Shown: piece after piece, positions 1-7,406 of the stretch | Layout: every line of letters begins with the position of its first letter | How positions within the stretch are numbered: position 1 is the stretch's first letter | Origin: Mycolicibacterium parafortuitum | Lineage (GTDB): Bacteria; Actinomycetota; Actinomycetes; Mycobacteriales; Mycobacteriaceae | DNA: 64,000 nucleotides | Direction: 5' to 3' | Assembly (NCBI RefSeq): GCF_010725485.1 | Contig: NZ_AP022598.1 | Coordinates: 5,208,001 to 5,272,000, forward strand | Notes under the pieces: model-generated | What the model was told of the DNA's origin: nothing | The model's database searches: none | The model's input: only the letters and a program-made list of their open reading frames with translations | Program-made: the position numbers and the translations under genes

Positions 1-521
1 CCGCGCAGATCCACCGAGTGGTCCCATTTCGCGGTGTGCATGATCGTCCCGGTGAACGGCTCCTCCTCGACGAGGTCGGGCATCACCGGCTGGGTGAACA
101 GCCCGATCGCCGACACGACGATGTCGAAACGGTGTTCCTCACCCGACGACGTGGTCAGCACCCACTGGCGCTGTTCGGAAACCCATGCCGCCGAGACGAT
201 CTCGGTGTTCAAGCGCAGCTTGTCACCCAGCTCGTAGCGTTGTGCGCACCGCTCGAAGTACGCCAGGATCTCCGGCTGCCCCGACCACAGCCGTGACCAG
301 TGCGGGTTCAGGTCGAACGAGTACGAGTACAGGTGCGACTTCACATCGCAGGCCAGGCCGGGATAGGTGTTGATCCGCCAGGTCCCGCCGACCCCGTCCT
401 CACGGTCGAAGATGGTGAAATCGTCGAATCCCGCCTTGCGCAGGAAGACCCCGAGCGCCAGCCCACCGGGGCCGGCACCGATGATGCCCACGGACAAAGC
501 TCTGGCCATGACGGTCGTCAT
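1..521 (-). CDS. Baeyer-Villiger-type FAD monooxygenase (C-terminus outside window)
   Basis: Flavin monooxygenase expected to insert oxygen into ketones or aldehydes using NADPH and FAD. The 173 visible residues start with an FAD-binding Rossmann motif (GAGPGG, residues about 15-20). Near the window edge (about residues 155-166) they contain FTGTIMHTAKWD, an exact match to the family fingerprint FxGxxxHxxxW(P/D). The ATG at 521 overlaps the stop of the upstream SDR gene as ATGA, so it is the last visible gene of a coupled minus-strand operon with SDR, aldolase, dehydrogenase and P450. A second ATG lies 12 bases downstream. The protein is cut by the window boundary, not obviously by mutation. 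Substrate unknown; a cyclic or long-chain ketone made by the neighbouring dehydrogenases is an inference. Confidence 0.9.
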   Translation of the reverse strand, partial: MTTVMARALSVGIIGAGPGGLALGVFLRKAGFDDFTIFDREDGVGGTWRINTYPGLACDVKSHLYSYSFDLNPHWSRLWSGQPEILAYFERCAQRYELGDKLRLNTEIVSAAWVSEQRQWVLTTSSGEEHRFDIVVSAIGLFTQPVMPDLVEEEPFTGTIMHTAKWDHSVDLR

Positions 522-1243
522 CCAATCTGCAGGGACTGCCCACCGTCGACGATGAGCTCGGAACCGGTGATGAAGCTGGCGTGCTCGGACAGCAGGAAGG
601 CCACCGCGTCGGCGATCTCCATCGGCTTACCGATCCGGCCCATCAATGCCCGCTCGGCGAGCCGGGTCTGGGTCGCGTCGTCGAGCATCGGCGTCTCGAC
701 GGGCCCGGGGAAGACCGCGTTGACCCTGATGCCGGACGCGGCGAGCTCGACGGCGGTGACCTGGGTGAGCCCGCGCAGCGCCCATTTGGACGATCCGTAC
801 GCGGCGTGGTTCGGGAACGGGCGCACCGCTCCGGTACTGCAGGTGTTCACGATCGCGGCGCGCTCGGCCTCCCGCAGGTGCGGCAGTGTGGCCTGGATAC
901 CGAGGAACGGCCCGAGACAGTTCACCCGCCAGCTTCCCTCGAATCCCGACGGCGTCTCGGCGGAGAGCGAAGCTCGATGCAGCACACCGGCGTTGTTGAC
1001 CAGCGCGGTGATCTGCCCGAAGTGCCCGACGACCTCGTCGACCGCGCGCGCCCACTGCTCGGCCGAGGTGACGTCGAGTTCCACCGGGACGGCCCGGTCC
1101 GTGCCGAGGTCGGCGACGGTGCGGGTGACGTCCTCGACCAGTTGGTCGCACGCCGCGACCTGATAGCCGTCCTGCAGCAGCCTGCGCACGATCGCCGCGC
1201 CCTGCCCGCGGGCGGCGCCGGTCACCAGCGCGACGGGGGCCAT
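518..1243 (-). CDS. short-chain dehydrogenase/reductase (241 aa)
   Basis: Classical SDR, expected to interconvert an alcohol and a ketone with NAD(P)H. Visible landmarks are the N-terminal cofactor motif TGAARGQG, the structural NNAG motif and the active-site YxxxK (YGSSK), followed by a normal substrate-loop and C-terminal segment ending in VDGGQSLQIG. Length is typical for the family. It overlaps both neighbours: its start touches the aldolase stop and its stop overlaps the monooxygenase start as ATGA, so it is translationally coupled. A ketone product could feed the Baeyer-Villiger enzyme directly downstream; that is inference. The substrate cannot be read from the sequence. Confidence 0.9.
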   Translation of the reverse strand: MAPVALVTGAARGQGAAIVRRLLQDGYQVAACDQLVEDVTRTVADLGTDRAVPVELDVTSAEQWARAVDEVVGHFGQITALVNNAGVLHRASLSAETPSGFEGSWRVNCLGPFLGIQATLPHLREAERAAIVNTCSTGAVRPFPNHAAYGSSKWALRGLTQVTAVELAASGIRVNAVFPGPVETPMLDDATQTRLAERALMGRIGKPMEIADAVAFLLSEHASFITGSELIVDGGQSLQIG

Positions 1244-1998
1244 CAGGGCGTCTCCCCTCGCGCGTCGGCGAGATGCGCGGCGGCGCCGCGGCGCAGTGCC
1301 TGTGATTCGGAGGCGAGAGTGATCATCTGGAATCCCTGCTGTGCCATGCGGTTTCCCACCGTGCCCACATTGGCGTGGATCGCGCTGACCAGACCGGCCC
1401 CGGCCGCGACCCGCTGGATATGACCGATCGCGTCGAGCATCCCCGGCGCCGAGAACGCCTGCGTCGGGCCGTGTCCCATCGAGAGCGCGAGATCGGCGGG
1501 CCCGACGTAGATCCCAGCCAACCCGTCCACCGCGCAGATCTCATCGACGGCAGCGAGTCCGGCGGCTGTCTCGATCATCGCGAACACCGACGTGCGCTGC
1601 TGCAACTCCACGGGATCCAGCCCGAGGCTCGCCCGCAACGGGCCGAAGCTGCGGATTCCGTCCGGGGCGTAGCGGCTCGCCGAAACCGCGGCCGCGGCGA
1701 CAGCGGCGGATTCGACCATCGCGATGATCACCCCGTCGGCTCCGGCGTCGAGCACCCGCCCGATCGGCGCCGGTGCCGCATCGGGCAACCGCACCAGGGT
1801 CGCGATCGGCAGGTGTTCGAGCCGGCGCAACATCAGCGCGACGTCGGCATCGTCGAGATATCCGTGCTGTACGTCGAATCCGACGTAGTCGTAACCCGCC
1901 GCGGCGTACTCCTCGGGCCCGATCACCGTCGGGCCCACCACCCAGCCGCCCCACACGTGGGGTTTGCCGGCGAGCGCGTCCTGCAGCCTGCTGGTCAT
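1243..1998 (-). CDS. HpcH/HpaI-family aldolase (251 aa)
   Basis: Metal-dependent class II aldolase of the HpcH/HpaI (2-keto-3-deoxy acid or 4-hydroxy-2-oxo acid) superfamily. These enzymes split hydroxy-oxo acids into pyruvate plus an aldehyde. Family residues are visible: the His in FDVQHG, the Arg in LVRLPD, the metal-ligand Glu in MIETAAG and the metal-ligand Asp in GPADLALSMG. Length matches the family. It sits one base after the alcohol dehydrogenase stop and overlaps the following SDR, so it is inside the same operon. A retro-aldol step late in a side-chain or ring degradation pathway is the likely role, but the substrate is unknown. Confidence 0.88.
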   Translation of the reverse strand: MTSRLQDALAGKPHVWGGWVVGPTVIGPEEYAAAGYDYVGFDVQHGYLDDADVALMLRRLEHLPIATLVRLPDAAPAPIGRVLDAGADGVIIAMVESAAVAAAAVSASRYAPDGIRSFGPLRASLGLDPVELQQRTSVFAMIETAAGLAAVDEICAVDGLAGIYVGPADLALSMGHGPTQAFSAPGMLDAIGHIQRVAAGAGLVSAIHANVGTVGNRMAQQGFQMITLASESQALRRGAAAHLADARGETP

Positions 1999-1999
1999 G

Positions 2000-2968
2000 T
2001 CACTCCACGATCGCGATCTTGATCCGTCCGGGCACCGGGCGTGACGCCAGCTCGAAGGCGGCCTGCACGTCGTCGACGCCGTAGGTGTGCGTCAGGTAGC
2101 GGTCGAGCAGGCCGGGATGCGCGGCGCCGAATGCCCCGGCCTTCTGTAGCACCCGGCGGCGGTCCATCGTGACACCGGACTTCAGGGTCAGATTGTTGCG
2201 CAGCATCGTGCGCATGCTGATCGGATACGAATCATCGTCGGGCACACCGAAGTAGAAGACGAATCCGCCGAACGCGGCGGCCTCCACCGCGTGCGAGAGC
2301 GTCGCGACCTGATGCCCGACCGCCTCGATCACGACGTCGGGTTTGGCGCCGGCGCTCAGATGACTCACCCAGCGGTCGCTGGTCGCCCGCACGGCGGTGT
2401 CCACGCCGAACGCCGGCCCGATGTCGCTGCGGTCCACGGGGTCGACCCCCGTGACGTGCGAGGCTCCGGCCACCTTGGCGACGTAGGAGAACAGCAGGCC
2501 GATCGAGCCCTGGCCGAGCACCGCGACGTGGCGACCGGTCAGGTCGGGCATCTGCTCGACGGCGTAGAGCACGCATGCCAGTGGTTGCAATGCGACCGCA
2601 TGCGCCGGGCTCAGCGACGGGTCGTAGGCGACCAGGCCGTCGCCGTCGGCGGCCACCTGTTCCATCAGCCCGTCGAACCCCGACGCCCAGCCGACAACAC
2701 GGTCGCCGGGCCGGTGGTCGGGATGCCGGCTGGCCAGTACCTCTCCGGCGATCTCGTGGATCGGAAAGCCGTCCTTCTCGGCGGCCTGCGCGCCGGTGTC
2801 GAACGGCAGTCGACCCTTGGCGCCACGGAACCCTGGTAGGTCGCTTCCGCAGATTCCTGCGGCGAGGAACCTCAGCAGCACCTGACCGTCGGCCAGGGAT
2901 TCCGCAGAGCGTTGCGGCACATCGGTTTTCTCGAACGTATACGGCGCGACGAGTCGGTAGGCCCACAT
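2000..2968 (-). CDS. zinc-type medium-chain alcohol dehydrogenase (322 aa)
   Basis: MDR-superfamily dehydrogenase, expected to oxidise an alcohol with NAD(P)+. The catalytic-zinc elements are visible (GICGSD near residue 40 and HEIAGEV near residue 70), as is the nucleotide-binding GQGSIG near residue 155. The structural-zinc four-cysteine lobe of classical ADHs is not apparent, and an unusual segment GAKGRLPFDTGAQAAEKDG separates the two zinc-ligand motifs. Start ATG lies one base after the P450 stop. Position directly after a P450 suggests it oxidises the hydroxylated P450 product. Family assignment is firm; substrate is unknown. Confidence 0.87.
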   Translation of the reverse strand: MWAYRLVAPYTFEKTDVPQRSAESLADGQVLLRFLAAGICGSDLPGFRGAKGRLPFDTGAQAAEKDGFPIHEIAGEVLASRHPDHRPGDRVVGWASGFDGLMEQVAADGDGLVAYDPSLSPAHAVALQPLACVLYAVEQMPDLTGRHVAVLGQGSIGLLFSYVAKVAGASHVTGVDPVDRSDIGPAFGVDTAVRATSDRWVSHLSAGAKPDVVIEAVGHQVATLSHAVEAAAFGGFVFYFGVPDDDSYPISMRTMLRNNLTLKSGVTMDRRRVLQKAGAFGAAHPGLLDRYLTHTYGVDDVQAAFELASRPVPGRIKIAIVE

Positions 2969-2969
2969 G

Positions 2970-4169
2970 TCACACCTCCACGGGCAGCGAGTTCCAGCCC
3001 CATTGGAAGCTCGACGGCGGCCGTGACGCCGCGGCGGTGTCCACGGTGAAATCCGGTACCCGTTTCAGGAATTCGGTCACCATGGTGGCGATCTCGAGCC
3101 GGGCCAGGTGTGCGCCCAGGCAGAAGTGTTGCCCCCGGCCGAACGCCAGCAGCCGCGGGATCGGACGGTTCCACACGAACTCGTCCGGCCGGTCGTATTC
3201 GCGCTCGTCGCGGTTGGCGGATGCCAGAAGCGAGATGATCCGCTGCCCGGGCCGCATCGTGGTGCCGTGCAAGGTGAACGGCCGGCGCAGGGTTCGCGCG
3301 AACCACTGGGCGGGGGCGCAGTACCGGATCATCTCCTCTCGGGCGACCGCGACGTTGGCGCCGAGGTCGGAGCGGACCTCGGCGAGCTGATCAGGGTGGC
3401 GCGTGAGCTCCCACAGCCCGTGCGCGACGATCTTCGGCACGGTTTCGGTGCCGCCGATGAACACGCCCAGCAGTTGCACCGCGGCCTCGGTGTCGGAGAG
3501 CTCGGAGCCGTCCGGCAGCCGGTAGGCCAGCAGGTTGTCCACGATGGGCAGACCGCCCGGCCCCTCGGCCCTGGCCCGCTGGACCACCGGGGTGAGGTAC
3601 TCCAGGTAGCCCGGCCGCGCATTGGCCACCTCCACCCCGCTGCCCGGCTGCGCGAGGCTGCCCGCGTTGACCGTGGACAACACATCGTCAGCCAGATCTG
3701 TTGGCAGGCCGACCAGTTCGCACACGATCGACGCCGCGACGATCCCGCCGTAGTCCTGGGTCAGATCGAACCGGCCCTTGGGCAGAAGCTCGTCGAGGCG
3801 CTCGTTGGCCAGCACCCGGATCCGCTCGCCGAGCCTGGCGACGTTCTTCGGCCGGAACGGCGCCGCCGTGCAGCGGCGCACCTCGTCGTAGATCGGGGCG
3901 TCGAAATTCGCGTGGAACGGCATCGGATGCAGCGGTGGATCCGGCACCGGACCGTCGTTGTGGGTGGCCAGCACCGTCGCGGCGGGCAGCGTCCCTTCCG
4001 ATGCGACGAACGTCCCGTCGTTGATCTCCAACACATTCCAGATGTCGTCGAACCGGGACAGCGCGTAGGTGTCCCACTTGTCGAGGTGGTAGACGGGATG
4101 CTCGTCGCGCAGCACGCGGTAGAACGGCAGCGGGTCCGCCATCACCGCCGGATCGAACGGGTCGTACAT
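2970..4169 (-). CDS. cytochrome P450 (399 aa)
   Basis: Soluble bacterial P450 monooxygenase. The heme-binding loop FGRGQHFCLGAHLAR puts the thiolate Cys near residue 350. The I-helix oxygen-activation segment reads FIGGTET and the K-helix ExxR is EMIR. The start is the ATG at 4169, which overlaps the stop of the upstream NIPSNAP-like gene by one base (TGATG); open frame continues upstream but that stretch is the antisense of the upstream gene. Electron supply could come from the CxxHxxC ferredoxin at 6618-6809, whose promoter carries the same operator-like arms. It probably performs the initial hydroxylation for the operon. Confidence 0.93.
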   Translation of the reverse strand: MYDPFDPAVMADPLPFYRVLRDEHPVYHLDKWDTYALSRFDDIWNVLEINDGTFVASEGTLPAATVLATHNDGPVPDPPLHPMPFHANFDAPIYDEVRRCTAAPFRPKNVARLGERIRVLANERLDELLPKGRFDLTQDYGGIVAASIVCELVGLPTDLADDVLSTVNAGSLAQPGSGVEVANARPGYLEYLTPVVQRARAEGPGGLPIVDNLLAYRLPDGSELSDTEAAVQLLGVFIGGTETVPKIVAHGLWELTRHPDQLAEVRSDLGANVAVAREEMIRYCAPAQWFARTLRRPFTLHGTTMRPGQRIISLLASANRDEREYDRPDEFVWNRPIPRLLAFGRGQHFCLGAHLARLEIATMVTEFLKRVPDFTVDTAAASRPPSSFQWGWNSLPVEV

Positions 4170-4879
4170 CACTGCAGCGGAGAGGGGGGCAGAGCGGCCA
4201 GAATCGAGTCCTCCCAGCCGTCCCGCAACGCGGGAGCCACACTCATCCACGTGACGATCTCGGCGGGCGGGCTGTCCTTCCAGGACGGGTAGTGATTCTC
4301 GAAGACGTCCCAGTCCCCTTCCAGCGCCCAGTAATGGATCACCTCGTTGAACCGGAACGTGGTGATGAACGAGCCGAGCCAGCGCTTTCCGGTCGACTCC
4401 GACCACGGCACGTAGAGGCGTTCGAGCTCGCGGATGTAATCGTCCTGCCTGCCGGATTTGGTCTGCATGATCTCCTGGATCACCAACCCGGCCTTGAAAT
4501 CCGCGGCCTGCAGTTGGGCCAGCGTCTTGTTGGCCCGCCCGGCGTACATGATGCGGCCTTCACCGCGGGCTCCGGTCTCACGCAGGAAGGTCGACCACTT
4601 CGCCGCGGCGGACTCGTGGCTGCCGCCGCGCGCCTGGGCCCGCCCGATCCGCGCGTAGTCGGCGAACGCGTCGATCTCCCAGATGATCGTGGCCTGCGGC
4701 CAATGTCCGTTGTAGGGGGTCGTCTCCCAGATCGCGAACAGCCTGGCCCCGAGCTCGCTCATCATCGGGTGGTACACGGCGCTGAACTCGGCGACGAACT
4801 CGTCGCCGCGGGCCGATCCGAGATCGACGGTCTCGTGCAGATAGAGCAGAGTGTGGCTGTGGTATTTCTTCATGTTCAC
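4169..4879 (-). CDS. NIPSNAP-like / dimeric alpha-beta barrel protein (236 aa)
   Basis: Conserved protein of unproven function. It has a pattern seen in NIPSNAP-type dimeric alpha-beta barrel proteins (ATIIWEIDAFADYARIG near residue 65) and a second related half (EVIHYWALEGDWDVF), rich in Trp and Tyr. No signal peptide or membrane helix is visible. I chose the GTG at 4879 because AGGAG lies six bases upstream; an ATG at 4873 is the alternative. First gene of the minus-strand catabolic operon, transcribed away from the SMP-30 gene from a shared divergent promoter region. Proteins of this fold often act as small-molecule-binding or cofactor-less enzymes; a role here is inference. Confidence 0.7.
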   Translation of the reverse strand: MNMKKYHSHTLLYLHETVDLGSARGDEFVAEFSAVYHPMMSELGARLFAIWETTPYNGHWPQATIIWEIDAFADYARIGRAQARGGSHESAAAKWSTFLRETGARGEGRIMYAGRANKTLAQLQAADFKAGLVIQEIMQTKSGRQDDYIRELERLYVPWSESTGKRWLGSFITTFRFNEVIHYWALEGDWDVFENHYPSWKDSPPAEIVTWMSVAPALRDGWEDSILAALPPSPLQ

Positions 4880-4912
4880 GACATGCTCCTGGTTGACAGC
4901 TGCACCCAGCGA

Positions 4913-4942
4913 GCGTGACACTTGTCGCGTGTTTTGTAAAGT
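4913..4942. promoter_or_regulatory. divergent promoter/operator site 1 (TGACA-N14-TGTAA)
   Basis: Left arm TGACA at 4916-4920 and right arm TGTAA at 4935-4939 are separated by exactly 14 bases. On the plus strand GTGACA (4915-4920), a 16-base spacer and TAAAGT (4937-4942) make a -35/-10 pair whose -10 begins 12 bases before the ATG at 4949, so the SMP-30 transcript is probably leaderless. On the minus strand TTTACA (4940-4935) and TCACGC (4918-4913) have the same 16-base spacing towards the NIPSNAP-like gene. Confidence 0.65.
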
Positions 4943-4948
4943 CACGAA

Positions 4949-5788
4949 ATGACCTTGACCTCGTTGGCGGACGGTTTCTGCTTCGGTGAGGGCCCCCGCT
5001 GGTTCGAAGGCCTGGTGTGGTTCTCCGACATGCTCGGCGAGGCGGTACACACGGTGACCCTCGACCGCGAGATGAGCACCCTGGCGCTTCCCGGGCATGC
5101 GCCGTCGGGCTTGGGTTTTCGCCCCGACGGGACGCTGCTGATCGTGTCGACCGAACGCCGACAGATCCTCGGGTACGACGGCGAGTCCGTGGTGACGGTC
5201 GCCGACCTGGCCGACGTCGTCCCCGCCGCCCTCGGCGACATGGTGATCGACCGGCACGGGTGCGCCTATGTCGGCTCGCAGGCCCGCGAGGGCGGGCTGA
5301 TCGTGCGTGTCGACGCCTCGGACGGGACCTTCGAGGTGGTCGCCGGCGACCTGGAGTTCCCGAACGGCATGGTGTTGACGCCCGACGGCACGACGTTGAT
5401 CGTCGCCGAGTCCACGGGCCGGCGGCTGACGGCCTTCGACGTGGCCGACGACGGAATGCTGGGCGGCCGCAGGGTGTTCGCCGACGGGCTGGACGGCCCG
5501 CCGGACGGGATCTGCCTGGACGACGACGGCGGGGTGTGGGTCGGCATGACGCTGGCCCACCAGTTCGAGCGGATCGTCGAGGGCGGCGAGGTCACCGACC
5601 GCATCGACATCGGTGAGCGGACCGCGATCGCGTGCGCGCTCGGCGGACCCGAGGGCCGCACGCTGTTCTTGGTGACCACCCCCGACGCGTATCCCGATCG
5701 GGTCCGCGGCACGCTGCTGTCCCGTCTCGACGCCACCACCGTCGACGTGCCGGCCGCCGGTTTCGTCGCCGACGCGCATCTGCACTGA
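4949..5788 (+). CDS. SMP-30/gluconolactonase-like lactone hydrolase (279 aa)
   Basis: Six-bladed beta-propeller hydrolase of the SMP-30/gluconolaconase/LRE family, which opens lactones or hydrolyses related esters with a single divalent metal. Metal-ligand signatures appear in order: Glu in FGEGPRW near residue 15, Asn in FPNGMV near residue 135 and Asp in PPDGICLDDDG near residue 185. Cytoplasmic; no signal peptide. The ATG follows the -10 element by only a few bases, indicating a leaderless message. Facing a Baeyer-Villiger-type operon, it may hydrolyse the lactone produced there; this link is an inference from context. Confidence 0.88.
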   Translation: MTLTSLADGFCFGEGPRWFEGLVWFSDMLGEAVHTVTLDREMSTLALPGHAPSGLGFRPDGTLLIVSTERRQILGYDGESVVTVADLADVVPAALGDMVIDRHGCAYVGSQAREGGLIVRVDASDGTFEVVAGDLEFPNGMVLTPDGTTLIVAESTGRRLTAFDVADDGMLGGRRVFADGLDGPPDGICLDDDGGVWVGMTLAHQFERIVEGGEVTDRIDIGERTAIACALGGPEGRTLFLVTTPDAYPDRVRGTLLSRLDATTVDVPAAGFVADAHLH

Positions 5789-5810
5789 CCAGGAACTGAA
5801 AGGGTTGCCC

Positions 5811-6617
5811 GTGTCCGACTCCTATTACGAACTCCTCGACACCGACGGCGAGTTCGGCGAGAAGTTCGCCGCGACGGACTTCGTGCGCAGCACGTGGTCA
5901 GCGGCCATCCAGCACGCGGCGCCGGTTTCGGCACTACTGGTGCGGGGGCTGGAGCACTGCGAACGTCGCGACGACACCCGGTTGAGCCGGGTGCTGGTCG
6001 ACCTGCTCGGCCCGGTGCCCGCCGAGGGCGACTTCTGGGTGCGCACCCGCCGGGAACGTGCGGGCAAGCAGATCGAACTCGTCAGCGCCGAGATGCTCGC
6101 CCCAGGCCCCGACGGCGCTCCCCGGCCGGTCGCCAAGGCCAGTGGCTGGCGGCTGCAGACCCTCGACACCGCGGCCGCGGAGCACGCCCCGGCCGAGCCG
6201 CTGCGCCCCGTCGAGGAAGCCCGCAGCCGAGACATGAAGAAGGACTGGGACAAGAATTACGTCCACAGCCTGGACTGGCGGTGGCTGACCATGCCGATGG
6301 GCGATGGGCCGGGTGAGTCGTGGATCAAACCCGAGGTGGACCTCGTCAGTGGCGAGACGATGACGCCGCTGCAGCGGTTGTTCGCCGTCGCCGATGACGC
6401 CAACGGCATCGGCACCAAGCTCGACATCCGCAAGTGGACGTTCCTGAACACCGATCTCGCGGTGCACATCCACCGGGTACCCGAGGGCGAGTGGATCGGG
6501 ATCCGCGCCGAAACCAATTACGGCCCGGACGGAATCGGCACCACGCTGGGCCGGCTCTTCGACCAGACCGGTGCGATCGGGGCGATCCAGCAGTCCGTGC
6601 TGGTGCGCCCCCGCTGA
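5811..6617 (+). CDS. double-hotdog acyl-CoA thioesterase-like protein (268 aa)
   Basis: Resembles the thioesterase-superfamily (4HBT_3-type) proteins common in mycobacterial lipid and sterol clusters. The N-terminal hotdog carries FAATDFVRSTW and a segment around GDFWVRTRRERAG; the C-terminal hotdog carries the motif LDIRKWTFLNTDL and the ending NYGPDGIGTTLG. GTG at 5811 is preferred because GAAAGGG sits six bases upstream; a TTG at 5805 lies inside that spacing. It starts 22 bases after the SMP-30 stop and is probably cotranscribed with it. Its stop directly abuts the stop of the convergent ferredoxin gene. Substrate unknown; release of an acyl-CoA intermediate is the plausible role. Confidence 0.75.
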   Translation: MSDSYYELLDTDGEFGEKFAATDFVRSTWSAAIQHAAPVSALLVRGLEHCERRDDTRLSRVLVDLLGPVPAEGDFWVRTRRERAGKQIELVSAEMLAPGPDGAPRPVAKASGWRLQTLDTAAAEHAPAEPLRPVEEARSRDMKKDWDKNYVHSLDWRWLTMPMGDGPGESWIKPEVDLVSGETMTPLQRLFAVADDANGIGTKLDIRKWTFLNTDLAVHIHRVPEGEWIGIRAETNYGPDGIGTTLGRLFDQTGAIGAIQQSVLVRPR

Positions 6618-6809
6618 TTACTCGGTGAGGCTGAGTGCGGCTGCGGGACACTGGGTGACCGCCTGCCGCATGCGGTCGCGATCCGATTCGGGACGTTCGG
6701 AGTCGTGGATCACGAGGGTGCCGTCGTCCTGCACCTCGAACACGTCGTCGGCGATGGATTCACAGATGCCATGGCCGGTGCACTTGGCGAGATCTACCAC
6801 GACCTTCAC
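6618..6809 (-). CDS. 3Fe-4S ferredoxin, P450-partner type (63 aa)
   Basis: Small soluble electron carrier. Cys10, Cys16 and Cys54 form CxxHxxC...CP; His13 replaces the cysteine that would complete a 4Fe-4S cluster. This is the pattern of 3Fe-4S ferredoxins that serve mycobacterial P450s. Start is GTG at 6809, thirteen bases from a -10-like TCACGC (6822-6817 on the minus strand), so it may be leaderless. It is divergent from the first TetR gene and convergent with the thioesterase, with no bases between the two stops. It is the only ferredoxin in the window and could serve several of the P450s; the partner assignment is inference. Confidence 0.9.
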   Translation of the reverse strand: MKVVVDLAKCTGHGICESIADDVFEVQDDGTLVIHDSERPESDRDRMRQAVTQCPAAALSLTE

Positions 6810-6816
6810 CCGAACA

Positions 6817-6847
6817 GCGTGACACTCGGCCGATAATTTGTAAAGCT
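6817..6847. promoter_or_regulatory. divergent promoter/operator site 2 (TGACA-N14-TGTAA)
   Basis: TGACA at 6820-6824 and TGTAA at 6839-6843, again 14 bases apart. Plus strand: GTGACA (6819-6824), 16 bases, TAAAGC (6841-6846), then the TetR ATG 13 bases from the start of the -10. Minus strand: TTTACA (6844-6839), 16 bases, TCACGC (6822-6817), then the ferredoxin GTG 13 bases on. Both messages look leaderless and both cores overlap, so one bound repressor could shut both. Confidence 0.65.
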
Positions 6848-6853
6848 GTAACC

Positions 6854-7396
6854 ATGCCGCAGTCGGTGCCGGATCCCCGAGATCCGGACAACGCGACGCG
6901 CCAGCGCATTCTGGCCGCCACCGCAGAGGTGCTGGGCCGCAACGGCACTGCCAAATTGTCGCTGTCCGAGGTGGCCAGCCAGGCCGGGGTGTCGCGACCG
7001 ACCCTGTACCGGTACTTCGCCGACAAACGCGACCTGCTCGACGTGTTCGTCGTGTGGGAACGGCAGTACTACGAGCGCGCGATCGCCGAGGCCACCGCGG
7101 AGTTGCCCAGGCACGAACGCCTCGACGCCGCGCTGCGGGTCATCGTCGAGAACCAGTTGTCGTACCCCGGGCTGCGCATGATCGACGTGGAACCCGACGA
7201 GGTGATCCGGCGGATGGCCGAGGTGCTGCCGCTGATGCGGGAGCGCCTGCAGCGGTTGTGCACCGGCCCCGACGCGCAACTGGCGGCGGCCACCGCCGTG
7301 CGCGTCGCGATCTCGCAGTACCTGGTGCGCAGCGACGACACCGACGACTTCCTCGCCCAGTTACGCCACGCCGCGCGGGTCAGGCTCGATCGGTAA
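6854..7396 (+). CDS. TetR-family regulator, copy 1 (180 aa)
   Basis: TetR/AcrR repressor. The N-terminal helix-turn-helix spans about residues 10-60 with RQRILAATAEVLGRNG, LSLSEVASQAG and VSRPTLYRYFADK. The C-terminal ligand domain is short. It is closely related to the TetR at 9906-10451: roughly three quarters of the DNA-binding domain is identical, including the whole recognition-helix segment QAGVSRPTLYR, so the two should read near-identical operators. Its own ATG is 13 bases from the shared promoter element, consistent with autoregulation. The ligand is unknown, likely an acyl-CoA or pathway intermediate (inference). Confidence 0.9.
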   Translation: MPQSVPDPRDPDNATRQRILAATAEVLGRNGTAKLSLSEVASQAGVSRPTLYRYFADKRDLLDVFVVWERQYYERAIAEATAELPRHERLDAALRVIVENQLSYPGLRMIDVEPDEVIRRMAEVLPLMRERLQRLCTGPDAQLAAATAVRVAISQYLVRSDDTDDFLAQLRHAARVRLDR

Positions 7397-7406
7397 GCAC
7401 TGCCGG

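Noticed and set aside
4880..5785. 300-residue N-terminal extension of the NIPSNAP-like gene
   Set aside because: The extension is antisense to the SMP-30 gene and crosses the divergent promoter; a GTG with a good SD lies at 4879.
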